NCBI RefSeq assembly: GCF_021026335.1
Contig: NZ_JAJNCY010000006.1
Span: 62,001 to 126,000, forward strand
Direction of reading: 5' to 3'
Source of the DNA: Rhizobium sp. C1
GTDB taxonomy: Bacteria; Pseudomonadota; Alphaproteobacteria; Rhizobiales; Rhizobiaceae
DNA: 64,000 bases
Part shown: positions 27,196-36,135 of the stretch, piece by piece
Layout: each line of letters opens with the position of its first letter
How positions within the stretch are numbered: the stretch's first letter is position 1
Translations under genes and position numbers: made by a program
Notes under the pieces: generated by a model
Told to the model about the DNA's origin: nothing
The model's input: the letters and a program-made list of their open reading frames with translations, nothing else
The model's database searches: none

Positions 27196-27825
27196 TCACT
27201 TGGTCCCGTACATGCGGTCGCCTGCGTCGCCCAGGCCCGGCATGATGTAGCCGAGTTCGTTCAGATGGTCGTCGATCGCGGCGGTGAAGACCGGAACGTC
27301 GGGATGCGCTTCGGTGAAGTTCTTGATACCTTCGGGTGCCGCCAGCAGGCAGAGAAAGCGGATGTTGTTAGCGCCGCGCTCCTTCAGCTTGTCTACGGCG
27401 GCAATCGAGGAATTGCCGGTAGCCAGCATCGGATCGACGACGATGACGAGGCGGGCGTCGAGATCGCCGGGAGCCTTGAAGTAATATTCGACCGGCTGCA
27501 GTGTTTCATGGTCGCGATAGACGCCGATATGCGAGACGCGGGCGGCGGGCACCAGTTCCAGCATGCCTTCGAGAAGGCCGTTGCCGGCGCGCAGGATCGA
27601 GGCGAAGACCAGCTTCTTGCCTTCAAGCAGCGGCGCATCCATTTCCATCAGCGGCGTTTCGATCCGCTCGGTGGTGAGCTCCAGATCGCGGGTGACTTCG
27701 TAGCAGAGCAGCGTCGAGATTTCCCGGAGCAGCCGGCGGAAGCTGGCCGTCGAGGTTTCCTTCTTGCGCATGATCGTCAGCTTGTGCTGCACGAGGGGAT
27801 GGGAAATAACCGTGACGCCGTTCAT
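27196..27825 (-). CDS. upp: Uracil phosphoribosyltransferase
   Basis: Upp makes UMP from uracil and PRPP. The 209-residue sequence starts [20 protein letters not shown], has [16 protein letters not shown] and the PRPP-binding loop [17 protein letters not shown], and ends [13 protein letters not shown], all typical. It works with the deoA product uracil made in the neighbouring operon. It is on the same strand as add and deoB, 91 bases downstream of add. Confidence 0.97.
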   Translation of the reverse strand: MNGVTVISHPLVQHKLTIMRKKETSTASFRRLLREISTLLCYEVTRDLELTTERIETPLMEMDAPLLEGKKLVFASILRAGNGLLEGMLELVPAARVSHIGVYRDHETLQPVEYYFKAPGDLDARLVIVVDPMLATGNSSIAAVDKLKERGANNIRFLCLLAAPEGIKNFTEAHPDVPVFTAAIDDHLNELGYIMPGLGDAGDRMYGTK

Positions 27826-27916
27826 CTGTGCCTTCCAGTCAATACTTATTCCTGAATAGTCTTAGCGGAATGCCGGGCTCCCGCAAGGCGCGCGCCTGCG
27901 CGAACGGGCTTAATCC

Positions 27917-28885
27917 TCAAATCATTGCAAGGAGACGCGTCCGCGTGGCCTCGTCCACAAAGGCCGCTTCGATAGCCGTGCGGGTCATGCTGTTCAGTTC
28001 CGCATCGGAAAAGCCCATGCGCGCCTTGGCGATTTCGTATTCCTTCGCCAGCGATGTGTGGAAGAAGGGCGGATCATCCGAGTTCAGCGTTACTTTCACG
28101 CCCATCTCGAAGAAGGTCTTCAGCGGATGGCTCTCGAAATCGGGGAAGACCTTGAGCGCAATGTTCGAGCCGGGGCAGACTTCCAGCACGATGCCAAGAT
28201 CGGCAATGCGGCGCACGAGGTCCATATCCTCAATGGCGCGTACACCATGGCCGATGCGGGCAGGGCGCACGAGATCGATGGCGTCGCGTACGCTTTCCGC
28301 GCCCGCCAGTTCGCCGGCGTGGATGGTGATGCCGAGCCCGGCATCGCGGGCGATGTCAAAGGCGCGGGTGAAGTCGGAGACCTTGCCGAAGCGTTCTTCG
28401 CCAGCCATGTTGAAACCGGTGATCAGCGGATCGGCCCGGTCGGCGGCGAATTGGGCGGCCGCTTCCACGCGCTCCGCGCCCAGATGGCGCACGCCGATGA
28501 TGACCATGCGGCTCTCAATGCCGGTCTTCTCTTTCGCCCGCTTCATCCCTTCCGAAATCCCGGCAATATAGGCGCGCGCGGAAAGTCCCGCCGAAACGCC
28601 GTGATCGGGCGAGACGAAGAGTTCCCCGTAGACCGCGCCTGCGGCGGCGATTTCGGTCAGATAGGTTTCTGCCAAGAGGGCGAAATCCTCTTCCGACTTG
28701 AAGAGTGCCGCCGCCGCGTCATAGCAGTGAATGAAGGTCGTGAAATCCTTCCAGACATAGGCGCCGTCACGAATGAAGGGCGACATGTCGGCGCCGTATT
28801 TGGCGGCCTGTGACAACACCAGCGAAATCGGTGCGCCGGCTTCCAGATGCAGGTGCAGTTCGGCCTTCTTCAATGTTGAAGTCAC
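27917..28885 (-). CDS. add: Adenosine deaminase
   Basis: The 322-residue metal-dependent deaminase turns adenosine into inosine, the substrate of the phosphorylase above. Zinc-site pieces are [10 protein letters not shown] near the N-terminus, HAGEL near residue 189, and SDDPPFF near 270 with the metal-binding Asp. Its start overlaps the deoB stop by four bases (28882-28885), so deoB and add are cotranscribed and coupled. Confidence 0.95.
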   Translation of the reverse strand: MTSTLKKAELHLHLEAGAPISLVLSQAAKYGADMSPFIRDGAYVWKDFTTFIHCYDAAAALFKSEEDFALLAETYLTEIAAAGAVYGELFVSPDHGVSAGLSARAYIAGISEGMKRAKEKTGIESRMVIIGVRHLGAERVEAAAQFAADRADPLITGFNMAGEERFGKVSDFTRAFDIARDAGLGITIHAGELAGAESVRDAIDLVRPARIGHGVRAIEDMDLVRRIADLGIVLEVCPGSNIALKVFPDFESHPLKTFFEMGVKVTLNSDDPPFFHTSLAKEYEIAKARMGFSDAELNSMTRTAIEAAFVDEATRTRLLAMI

Positions 28886-30102
28886 AGGAAGCTCCGTCCG
28901 TGGCGGCCGGGTTCGATCCCCAGATGCGCCGCAATGGTTTCGCCGATATCGGCATAGGTCGGCAGGACGCCGACGTCGCGGGCCTTGATGCCTGGGCCAT
29001 AGGCAAGAACGGGCACGCGCTCGCGCGTATGATCCGAGCCGCGCCAGGTCGGGTCGCAGCCGTGGTCGGCGGTGATCAACACCATGTCGCCGCGCTGGAG
29101 CTTGCGGTTGATCTCCGGCAGGCGGCGGTCGAATTCCTCAAGCGCTGCGGCATAGCCGGCGACATCGCGGCGATGGCCGTAGAGCATGTCGAAATCGACA
29201 AAATTGGTGAAGACGAGATCGCCGTCTGCCGCTTCGTCCATCGCCTCCAGCGTGGCGTCGAAAAGCGCCATATTGCCGCTTGCCTTCCACAGCTGCGAAA
29301 CGCCCTGATGGGCGAAGATGTCGGCAATCTTGCCGATGGCATGAACGTTGCGCCCCGTGTTCTTCAGCCGGTCGAGCAGTGTCGGCTCCGGTGGCAGCAC
29401 CGAATAGTCGCGTCGGTTGCCGGTCCGCTCGAAGGTTTCGGCGCTTTCGCCGATGAAGGGGCGGGCGATGACCCGGCCGATCTTGTAGTCGTCCACAAGC
29501 TTGCGCACGGTCTCGCAAAGACTCAGCAAGCGCTCGAGGCCGAAATGGGTCTCATGCGCGGCGATCTGGAAGACCGAGTCCGACGACGTGTAGCAGATCG
29601 GCTTGCCGGTCCGGATATGCTCCTCGCCGAACTGCTTGATGATCTCGGTGCCGGACGCGTGGCAATTGCCGAGAATGCCGGGAAGGTCTGCGGCCTTGCA
29701 GATGCGGTTCACCAGTTTTTCTGGGAAAGCTTCGCCTTCCGCCGGGAAATAGCCCCAGTCGAACATCACGGGTGTTCCGGCAATCTCCCAATGTCCGGAC
29801 GGCGTGTCCTTGCCACGCGAGATTTCGCTGGCCGCACCCCGGATGCCATAGGTCTTTTCCGGGACGGGCATGCCGGCGGGAAACTGGCCCGTCGCGGCTT
29901 TGGCGGCATGCATCAGCCCGAAGACGGAAAGATTGGGCAATTCCAGCGGACCGTCGCGCAGTCCCTTCCGGTCTGCGCAGCCATGGGCGCAGAATTCGGC
30001 GATATGGCCGAGCGTGTTGGCACCGAGATCGCCATAGATCTCCGCATCCGGCGCGCCGCCAATGCCGAAGGAATCGAGAACGAAGAGAAATGCGCGTGCC
30101 AT
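28882..30102 (-). CDS. deoB: Phosphopentomutase
   Basis: DeoB interconverts (deoxy)ribose-1-phosphate and 5-phosphate, linking the nucleoside phosphorylases to deoC. The alkaline-phosphatase-fold sequence begins [20 protein letters not shown] with the first metal-binding Asp, has [13 protein letters not shown] with the catalytic Thr, and [16 protein letters not shown] near the end. Length is 406. The frame is open upstream to 30261, but the family start is at 30102. It is the first gene of a deoB-add unit; the 241 bases up to the TadE gene show nothing clear. Confidence 0.97.
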   Translation of the reverse strand: MARAFLFVLDSFGIGGAPDAEIYGDLGANTLGHIAEFCAHGCADRKGLRDGPLELPNLSVFGLMHAAKAATGQFPAGMPVPEKTYGIRGAASEISRGKDTPSGHWEIAGTPVMFDWGYFPAEGEAFPEKLVNRICKAADLPGILGNCHASGTEIIKQFGEEHIRTGKPICYTSSDSVFQIAAHETHFGLERLLSLCETVRKLVDDYKIGRVIARPFIGESAETFERTGNRRDYSVLPPEPTLLDRLKNTGRNVHAIGKIADIFAHQGVSQLWKASGNMALFDATLEAMDEAADGDLVFTNFVDFDMLYGHRRDVAGYAAALEEFDRRLPEINRKLQRGDMVLITADHGCDPTWRGSDHTRERVPVLAYGPGIKARDVGVLPTYADIGETIAAHLGIEPGRHGRSFL

Positions 30103-30343
30103 GATCACCACAATCTGAGAGCAGGTCCGAGAAAGATGCCTACCGCTTATTTGGTCGGATTTCTCTGGAAATAAAGAGTGGCAACATGGAAGCGACGGCC
30201 TATGCACCGAAAATCGACGCAAGGCAGTGAATTCGCCAGACGCCTTTGCCGCGGCGGCCATTGCACGGTCACATGCGCCTTTCGCCCGATCCTACGGCCT
30301 TGCCGGTGCGAAGGCCAGAGGCGGCGCGTGTTCGCGCGGTGGC

Positions 30344-30952
30344 TCAGCAGTCGGAGCAGTTGACGCTGTTGCCGACGCGCTGGCGATAGTAGAAGTCTTT
30401 CTTGATGGTGAAGTTCTGCATGCTGGTTCCGCTCATGCCGGGCAGATAGAGCAGCATGGAATAGGGCAAGCTCAGTTCTGATCGCACGACGAAGGAATTG
30501 GCGATTGCCAGGTCCGGGGGGATATTGGTGTTGGAGCCCGGTGCATAGGGTCTGCCCCCGGTGGATTGCCAGGACCAGGCGATCCGCGCCACGGATGCAC
30601 TGTCGATGGTGATCCCGCTGATCTTCAGCGTCAGGCCATTGGAAGAATAGGGCACGAGCCCGGCCTTGGCCACATTCGGCATGGTCGACAGGAAAGCCTT
30701 GTCGACATCGGACCGCTGCGTGACAAGATCGGCGATATCCGAAGAGGCATGCGTTGTCTTTCGGGTGATGGAGATCGCAACGGTGATCTCGAAAGACATC
30801 AGATAGATGATCAGCAGGATCGGAACGATCAGGGCGAATTCGACCGCGCCGACGCCGTCGCGTGCTTTTCCGAAACGGTATGCGGCGTCCTTCAGGCCTT
30901 GTGCGGTCTGCCGTCTCATCCTCATGTATTTGATCCGGGAAAAGACGCTCAC
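30344..30952 (-). CDS. TadE/TadG-like pseudopilin (second)
   Basis: The 202-residue protein has a basic N-terminus, then GVGAVEFALIVPILLIIYL, the TadE-like pilin segment with the conserved glutamate in the hydrophobic helix, and a globular C-terminal part ending CSDC. TadE and TadF/G are minor pilins processed by the TadV/CpaA peptidase and needed for Flp pilus assembly. Its start overlaps the stop of the upstream TadE-like gene by four bases (30949-30952). Confidence 0.87.
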   Translation of the reverse strand: MSVFSRIKYMRMRRQTAQGLKDAAYRFGKARDGVGAVEFALIVPILLIIYLMSFEITVAISITRKTTHASSDIADLVTQRSDVDKAFLSTMPNVAKAGLVPYSSNGLTLKISGITIDSASVARIAWSWQSTGGRPYAPGSNTNIPPDLAIANSFVVRSELSLPYSMLLYLPGMSGTSMQNFTIKKDFYYRQRVGNSVNCSDC

Positions 30953-31536
30953 GGGTAATTCTCGTTCTGGAAGGCGCTGGTCGCAACGATCAGAAATTCC
31001 GACCCCTTGCTGGCGCCCTCCGGCTGGAGGTTCGATATGTAGGGACGAACGAGGTCCGTCGTGATCGGCCAGCGGTAATAGGCCCGGAACATGTTGATCT
31101 TGCCCGCACCCCCAGGCGTGAATTTCAGCTTGTCCGTATCCAGATCATGGCCCTTGCCGCCATTGGTCGCCTTGAGCGGAATGCTGGTCGGGATGTCGGA
31201 GAAGTTCGTGACCTGCTGAAGATCGATCCAGAGCTTGGACGGCTTGGCAGCTTCCGTCTGGGAGCAGGCGACCATGATGGAAATCTGGCGGCAAAACTCC
31301 CTGCGGAAATCGATCTCCTTCATGTCGGTCGTCCGACCCATGTTGAAAGTGATCTGGCCTGTGCGAATCCGCCGCCCCATGTTGTCGACGGCATTGGCAA
31401 CCAGCTGCTCGCCAGTGAAGGCGATGAAGGTCTCGAACGTCGCAAAAACGATTATCAGGAACGGGATCGCGAGAATGGCGAATTCGATGGCTGTGGCGCC
31501 TTCGCTGGACCGGAAAAGCCGGCGAAGCCAGGTCAC
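30949..31536 (-). CDS. TadE/TadG-like pseudopilin (first)
   Basis: This protein of about 195 residues starts with VTWLRRLFRSSEGATAIEFA, where the GATAIEFA segment carries the prepilin-like glutamate, followed by a hydrophobic helix (ILAIPFLIIVFATFETFIAF) and a periplasmic domain. The GTG at 31536 is preferred for its typical N-terminus; a GTG at 31578 would add 14 residues. It overlaps the next pseudopilin gene and is the upstream member of the pair; both belong to the Tad locus though on the opposite strand from pilA. Confidence 0.85.
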   Translation of the reverse strand: MTWLRRLFRSSEGATAIEFAILAIPFLIIVFATFETFIAFTGEQLVANAVDNMGRRIRTGQITFNMGRTTDMKEIDFRREFCRQISIMVACSQTEAAKPSKLWIDLQQVTNFSDIPTSIPLKATNGGKGHDLDTDKLKFTPGGAGKINMFRAYYRWPITTDLVRPYISNLQPEGASKGSEFLIVATSAFQNENYP

Positions 31537-31676
31537 GCGCTCTGCCCGTCTTTCGGTGGCCAAATGCCCAACTCCCACTTGCAGCCACCCGAACGGCAGA
31601 CGGTCACGTCGCGTCCGGCATTGCGGATGAATGCGCTGATCTTCCCGGCCCGGCCGATGCCTGCCGGGTCACTTCT

Positions 31677-32138
31677 TCATTGCGCCATGGATGTATTCGG
31701 CGCAGCCGGAGCAGCCGCACCTGCGGCAGCGGCCGATGGATTCGAATTCTTTTCGCAGTTTGGGGTGCAGGAATAAACGCTGCGCTCCGTCTGCCGGTAC
31801 ACGCGCACCGTATTGCCTTCGTCGATCGACACCATCACGCGCTCGTCGAGGATCGCATTGCCGGTGGAATCGAGCAGGACCAGATTGGTCGTGCCGAAGC
31901 TGCGTCCGGTCAGCACGATGGTCTTGGAATCCGCTACCGTTGCGTCTGCCACTTCCGAATTGCCGATGATGACCTTGGCGACGGGGCGGTCAAGCTTGAG
32001 GACGCGGGCGTGGTTCATGAAAACGCGGATGAGATCCGAGTTCTTGTCCGCCGCTTGTCCCGCGCCGAAATTGGCCAGAAGCGCGACGACACCCACCACG
32101 AACATCTTCAATTGAACCTTGGAATGCAAAACAGACAT
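31677..32138 (-). CDS. Pilus assembly protein with secretin-type N domain
   Basis: The 153-residue protein has a signal peptide (about residues 1-29, ending GAGQAA) and one domain with RVLKLDRPVAKVIIGNSEVADATV and TGRSFGTTNLVLLD, the same domain that precedes the secretin channel in CpaC (compare residues 50-130 of the cpaC product here). The end is Ala-rich with NTSMAQ. It probably helps the outer-membrane secretin of the Tad pilus. It reads away from pilA. Confidence 0.85.
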   Translation of the reverse strand: MSVLHSKVQLKMFVVGVVALLANFGAGQAADKNSDLIRVFMNHARVLKLDRPVAKVIIGNSEVADATVADSKTIVLTGRSFGTTNLVLLDSTGNAILDERVMVSIDEGNTVRVYRQTERSVYSCTPNCEKNSNPSAAAAGAAAPAAPNTSMAQ

Positions 32139-32191
32139 GGCTGGGTCCCGATATGGATTTCGGCACACTTTCGCCGCTAAACGTAAAATTC

Positions 32192-32214
32192 GCGTTAAGT
32201 ATGGAACTTAACGC
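32192..32214. promoter_or_regulatory. Inverted repeat GCGTTAAGT / ACTTAACGC
   Basis: GCGTTAAGT (32192-32200) and ACTTAACGC (32206-32214) form a perfect 9-base dyad with a five-base spacer, 54 bases upstream of the minus-strand assembly gene start. It contains TTAA twice at nine bases spacing and shares GTTAAGTAT with the pilA promoter. It is a candidate binding site for a regulator common to both transcripts. Confidence 0.45.
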
Positions 32215-32520
32215 CCGGCCGTGTTTCGCGACCTTTATTGAAAAGGTGTGACCGAAACCTCGGGCCGCATGCGGACTCCATTCAACCTCCATTCAGCCCG
32301 AAATCAGACAGATCGAGAACCGACTGGTCGTCCCGGTCGCAGCCTGCGCGTGATCCCGGCGGCGACCTTTCGCGAGGCATTCGGATGCCCGTCAGGTATG
32401 GCGTCAGCGACAATATTAAGAAGCGCTTTATCCGCGAGGACGTGTGTATTGCCCAATCAATACATAAAACTTTCGATAATCAATTCTAAGGCTGTTTACC
32501 AGATGCTTTTCATTTCAGGA

Positions 32521-32574
32521 TTAACTTGTTGTTAAGTATATGCGTTAAGTCGATTTCAAGGAAACCTGGATAAT
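32521..32574 (+). promoter_or_regulatory. pilA promoter with CtrA-type box
   Basis: TTAACTTGTTGTTAA (32521-32535) is an exact TTAA-N7-TTAA site. It overlaps GTTAAGTAT (32531) and is followed by GTTAAGT (32544). TTAAGT at 32545-32550 and GATAAT at 32569-32574 are 18 bases apart and could be the -35 and -10 elements. In Caulobacter the CtrA regulator activates pilA directly; the same control is inferred here. Confidence 0.55.
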
Positions 32575-32652
32575 CTCAATGCATCCGATCAACGGGAACG
32601 GTTGGCGGTACTGCCGAAATTTTTTAAAAAGATGTGACTCAGGAGACCCCTA

Positions 32653-32826
32653 ATGACCAAGCTTCTTGCCCGTCTCATGAAAGACGAATCTGGTGCAACC
32701 GCCATCGAATACGGTCTGATCGCTGCCCTCATCGGCGTTGCAATCATCACCGGCGCACGTTCGCTCGGCGGCGCACTGAACAACAAGTTCGTGAACATTG
32801 CGACGACCGTCAACGGCACGAACTAA
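32653..32826 (+). CDS. pilA: Flp/type IVb major pilin
   Basis: The 57-residue prepilin starts MTKLLARLMKDESGATAIEYG. The prepilin peptidase would cut after the Gly before ATAIEYG, leaving the conserved Glu at position 5 and Tyr next to it, the Flp hallmark; then LIAALIGVAIITGA forms the pilus core helix. It is the main subunit of the Tad pilus for adhesion and surface sensing. AGGAG lies eight bases upstream of the ATG. It is monocistronic, with its own promoter and strong terminator. Confidence 0.96.
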   Translation: MTKLLARLMKDESGATAIEYGLIAALIGVAIITGARSLGGALNNKFVNIATTVNGTN

Positions 32827-32854
32827 TACGTTCAGCTGAAGGCCGATCGATTCC

Positions 32855-32895
32855 AAACCTGCCTTCGGCCTCCGAAGGCGGGTTTGTATTTTTTT
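32855..32895 (+). terminator. Terminator of pilA
   Basis: AAACCTGCCTTCGG (32855-32868) pairs with CCGAAGGCGGGTTT (32872-32885) over 14 base pairs with one G-T pair and a three-base loop, followed by GTA and seven T. It would keep abundant pilin mRNA separate from the assembly genes. Confidence 0.9.
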
Positions 32896-33079
32896 AAGCG
32901 GTTTGTTGCATTGTGACGTTCGTCTGGGCCGAGGATGCGTCGGTCTGGCATAGATTATACGTAAACACGTTGCTAGCAGTCCGTCACGCCGAACGTCGTG
33001 GCGCGTTGTAATGTCCGGCTTTTCCGTGGTGCTTTAAGGGCGCAGTGAACGGGCCGGATCGTCAGGAAGCCGTCAGGTC

Positions 33080-33592
33080 ATGATCCAAGCCGCCATTCTT
33101 GTCATCTTTCCGCTCTGCATGGCCGTCGCGGCTTTCTCAGACCTTTTCACGATGACCATCCCCAATCGCGTGTCGGTCATTCTTCTCGTGTCATTCTTTA
33201 TTGTTGCGCCCCTGGCAGGCGTGGGGTTGGTCGATCTTGGCTGGCATCTCCTGGCCGGGCTCAGTGTCTTCGCCGTAGTCTTTGTGCTTTTTGCGCTCAA
33301 CACCATGGGCGGCGGCGACGCCAAGGTGCTGACGGCCAGCGCCGTCTGGTTCGGCTTCAATGACAGTCTGATCGTCTATCTCGGCGATGTCGCGGTGATT
33401 GGCGGCGCGCTGACGATCCTCATCCTGCTGATCCGCAGCCAGCGCAACGTCATTATGGCCATAGGTCTGCCCATTCCGGCCCCGCTGCTGCAGGAAAAGA
33501 AGATCCCCTACGGCATTGCCATCGGCATTGGCGGCTTTATGGCCTATCCCTCGTCTCCGCTGATGGAGCTGGTGCTTCACGGCGCCTTCTGA
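33080..33592 (+). CDS. cpaA: Prepilin peptidase CpaA/TadV
   Basis: The 170-residue membrane protein belongs to the A24 aspartic prepilin peptidases. The two catalytic aspartates lie in AAFSDLFTMTIPNRV (near residue 20) and in GGGDAKVLTA (near residue 78). It would process the PilA prepilin and the two TadE/G-like pseudopilins. It has about five helices and is the first gene after the pilA terminator, 113 bases before cpaB. Confidence 0.94.
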   Translation: MIQAAILVIFPLCMAVAAFSDLFTMTIPNRVSVILLVSFFIVAPLAGVGLVDLGWHLLAGLSVFAVVFVLFALNTMGGGDAKVLTASAVWFGFNDSLIVYLGDVAVIGGALTILILLIRSQRNVIMAIGLPIPAPLLQEKKIPYGIAIGIGGFMAYPSSPLMELVLHGAF

Positions 33593-33705
33593 AGGCCACG
33601 AAGGCTAAGGTTTTCTTAACCTTGGCCATAAGAATTCTATTAACCATAATTACACCAATTCCTGATCAATTGGGGACACTTCGTTGGATTCTCCAGGAAT
33701 TGATC

Positions 33706-34503
33706 ATGAAACCTGCACGTCTGATTATTTTATCCGTTGCCGCGGTGGCGGCCGGTCTTGCCGGTTATCTGGCGCTCAATATGGGGGGCCAGCAGGTCGT
33801 CGAGATTCAGGCGGCACAGCCCCGTATGGTCAAGGAATCGACCGTCGACGTGCTCGTCGCAAAGACCAACCTCTCCACCGGTTCTCGCCTGAGCGCAGAC
33901 AGCATGGAGTGGATGGCCTGGCCTGAAACGGCTGTTGCGCCGGGCTTCATCACCAAGAAGAACCGTGAATCGGCGATGACGGACCTCAACGGCGCCATCG
34001 TGCGGCTGCCGATCTTTTCCAATGAGCCCGTCCGGCTCGAAAAGCTCGTCGATGCCAGCAACCGGACGATGTCCTCCATCCTGCCCGCCGGCAAACGCGC
34101 GATCGCCACCGAGATCAGCGTATCGACCAGCGCCGGCGGCTTCATCCTGCCGAACGACCGCGTCGACGTGATCATGGTCCGCAAGGGGACGCAGCAGAGC
34201 TCGTTCCAGACGGAAACCATCCTGAGCAATGTCCGCGTTCTCGCCATCGACCAGCAGCTTCAGCAGGGCCCCGACGGCAAGCAGACCGCTGTCGGCTCCA
34301 CCGCGACGCTGGAACTGACGCCCGATCAGGCCAAGGTCATCGCAGTCGCCCAGCAGATCGCCGACCGACTGACGCTCGCGCTTCGGTCTGTCGCGGACTC
34401 CGGCGAGCCCGACACATCCGCGGCGGAAAACCTTCTGGGTGGCAGCGACGGATCGCCCGCAATCCAGATCATAAAGTCCGGCAATATCTCGAGCAGCCAG
34501 TAA
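33706..34503 (+). CDS. cpaB: Flp pilus assembly protein CpaB/RcpC
   Basis: The 265-residue protein has an N-terminal membrane anchor (ARLIILSVAAVAAGLAGYLAL) and an SAF domain with VDVLVAKTNLSTGSRLSADSM, then LPNDRVDVIMVRKG and the C-terminal RcpC domain. RcpC is thought to bridge peptidoglycan and the secretin. The ATG at 33706 follows AGGA. The next gene begins 19 bases after its stop. Confidence 0.94.
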   Translation: MKPARLIILSVAAVAAGLAGYLALNMGGQQVVEIQAAQPRMVKESTVDVLVAKTNLSTGSRLSADSMEWMAWPETAVAPGFITKKNRESAMTDLNGAIVRLPIFSNEPVRLEKLVDASNRTMSSILPAGKRAIATEISVSTSAGGFILPNDRVDVIMVRKGTQQSSFQTETILSNVRVLAIDQQLQQGPDGKQTAVGSTATLELTPDQAKVIAVAQQIADRLTLALRSVADSGEPDTSAAENLLGGSDGSPAIQIIKSGNISSSQ

Positions 34504-34522
34504 GAACGAGCGGGAGCACACA

Positions 34523-36124
34523 GTGAGACTTATCATGAAAGACATCCGCAAGACCACGATTGGCGGGCTGTGCTTCACTCTCGCGCTGACCGGGATCGTT
34601 CCGGTTCCGCTGGCCGGCGCGCAAGGTATTGCGGCCTTTGCCGCCAGCGAATCCCTCGTGACGATTTCCCAGGCCGGCCCGGGTGTGAAGAAGCACCTCA
34701 AGCTCGGTCTCAACAAGGCTCTCGTGGTCGAGCTTCCTGCCGACGCGCACGACATTCTTGTCGCCGACCCGTCGCTGGCCGATGCCGTCACCCGCACCTC
34801 GCGCCGCCTTTATCTCTTCGGCAAGGCGGTCGGCCAGACCAACGTCTTCGTCTTCGGTGCCGACGGCAAGGAAGTCGTCAGCCTGGATATTCAGGTCGAG
34901 CGCGATATCTCGCAGCTTGAAACGAACCTGCGTCGCTTCCTGCCGGACTCCGACATCAAGGTCGAAATCATTTCGGACAACATCGTGCTGACCGGCACTG
35001 TGCGGACGCCTCAGGACGCCGCTCAGGCCTCCAAGCTCGCAGAAATCTTCGTCAAGGGCGGTGAAGCCACAACCCGCAACGAGACGGCTTCGGGCTCCGG
35101 CACGTCCTCCAGCGTTGCCATCTTCGCGGAAGACCGCCAGCAGTCACAGATCGTCAATCTGCTGACGATCCAGGGCGAGGATCAGGTCACGCTCAAGGTC
35201 ACGGTCGCCGAGGTCAGCCGCCAGGTCATCAAGCAGCTCGGCATCAACTCCTCGGTCAGCGGCTCCAACGGTGCCTTCAGCTTCATCAATCCGACCAATC
35301 TGGGCGGTACTGCAAACGGTCTCTCCAGCGCGCTTGGCACGGCGGTTGCCGGCGCGGCCGGATCGCTTGGCGGTGGTATCGGCCTGGCTGCATATCTCAA
35401 TGCCATGGAGCAGGCGGGTGTCATGCGCACACTTGCCGAACCAAGCCTGACGGCCATCTCGGGCGAAGTTGCCAAGTTCTATGTCGGCGGCTCGTTCAAC
35501 ATGGTCACCACACAGACCTCCACGCCGGATTCGCAGTCGATCGCGCCGAACGGGGCCGTGATCAACACGCCCGGCACCATCACGCGCGGCACGCAGACCA
35601 GTCAGTACGGTATCTCTCTGAGCTTCCTGCCGGTCGTCATGTCCGCCGGCCGCATCAGCCTCAAGCTGGAAACCGAAGTGTCCGAGCCGACCTACGAAGG
35701 TTCGGTCGCCTCGTTCGGCGATGCCAAGCATTCGGGCGTCACCCAGCTCGGCATCCGCCGCCGTCAGGCCTCCACGACGGTCGAACTGCCCTCCGGCGGC
35801 TCGATCATGATCGCCGGCCTCGTCAGCGACGACGTTCGCCAGGCCTTCAGCGGCAATCCGGCGCTTGCCAAAATCCCGATCCTTGGCACGATGTTCCGCT
35901 CGAAGGACTTCCAGCGCAACGAGACGGAACTCGTCATCATCGCGACGCCCTATCTTGTCCGCGCCGTCTCGGCCGACAAGCTGGCCCGCCCGGATGACAA
36001 CTTCATCCCCGAAAACGATGCAGCGACGTTCTTCCTGAACAGCGTGAACAAGGCCTACGGCACGAAGATGAATCCTGCCTCCGGCCAGCGCTACCAGGGC
36101 AATGTCGGGTTCATCTACAAGTGA
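34523..36124 (+). CDS. cpaC: Tad outer-membrane secretin CpaC/RcpA
   Basis: The 533-residue protein has a signal peptide, the N domain near residues 50-130 (KLGLNKALVVELPADAHDILVADPSLADAV), a BON-like stretch (NIVLTGTVRTPQDAAQASKLAEI) and the secretin domain from about residue 225 (VTLKVTVAEVSRQVIKQLGI) with RTLAEPSLTAISGE and VELPSGGSIMIAGLV. It forms the outer-membrane ring through which the pilus passes. GTG at 34523 is preferred because GGGAG lies six bases upstream; ATG at 34535 is weaker. Confidence 0.95.
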   Translation: MRLIMKDIRKTTIGGLCFTLALTGIVPVPLAGAQGIAAFAASESLVTISQAGPGVKKHLKLGLNKALVVELPADAHDILVADPSLADAVTRTSRRLYLFGKAVGQTNVFVFGADGKEVVSLDIQVERDISQLETNLRRFLPDSDIKVEIISDNIVLTGTVRTPQDAAQASKLAEIFVKGGEATTRNETASGSGTSSSVAIFAEDRQQSQIVNLLTIQGEDQVTLKVTVAEVSRQVIKQLGINSSVSGSNGAFSFINPTNLGGTANGLSSALGTAVAGAAGSLGGGIGLAAYLNAMEQAGVMRTLAEPSLTAISGEVAKFYVGGSFNMVTTQTSTPDSQSIAPNGAVINTPGTITRGTQTSQYGISLSFLPVVMSAGRISLKLETEVSEPTYEGSVASFGDAKHSGVTQLGIRRRQASTTVELPSGGSIMIAGLVSDDVRQAFSGNPALAKIPILGTMFRSKDFQRNETELVIIATPYLVRAVSADKLARPDDNFIPENDAATFFLNSVNKAYGTKMNPASGQRYQGNVGFIYK

Positions 36125-36135
36125 GGAGCGGGATG

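Larger units (their letters stand above)
32139..32652. other. Divergent regulatory region of the Tad locus
   Basis: These 514 bases separate pilA from the minus-strand assembly genes and hold no gene that I can support. Both ends carry clustered GTTAAGT motifs: an inverted pair near the minus-strand start and tandem copies plus an exact TTAA-N7-TTAA box near pilA. The region is more AT-rich than the flanking genes, consistent with two promoters. Confidence 0.6.

Noticed and set aside
33601-33660. TTAA motifs and a small AAGGTT/AACCTT dyad before cpaB as another CtrA site
   Set aside because: The TTAA copies are not spaced by seven bases, so the CtrA pattern is not met.
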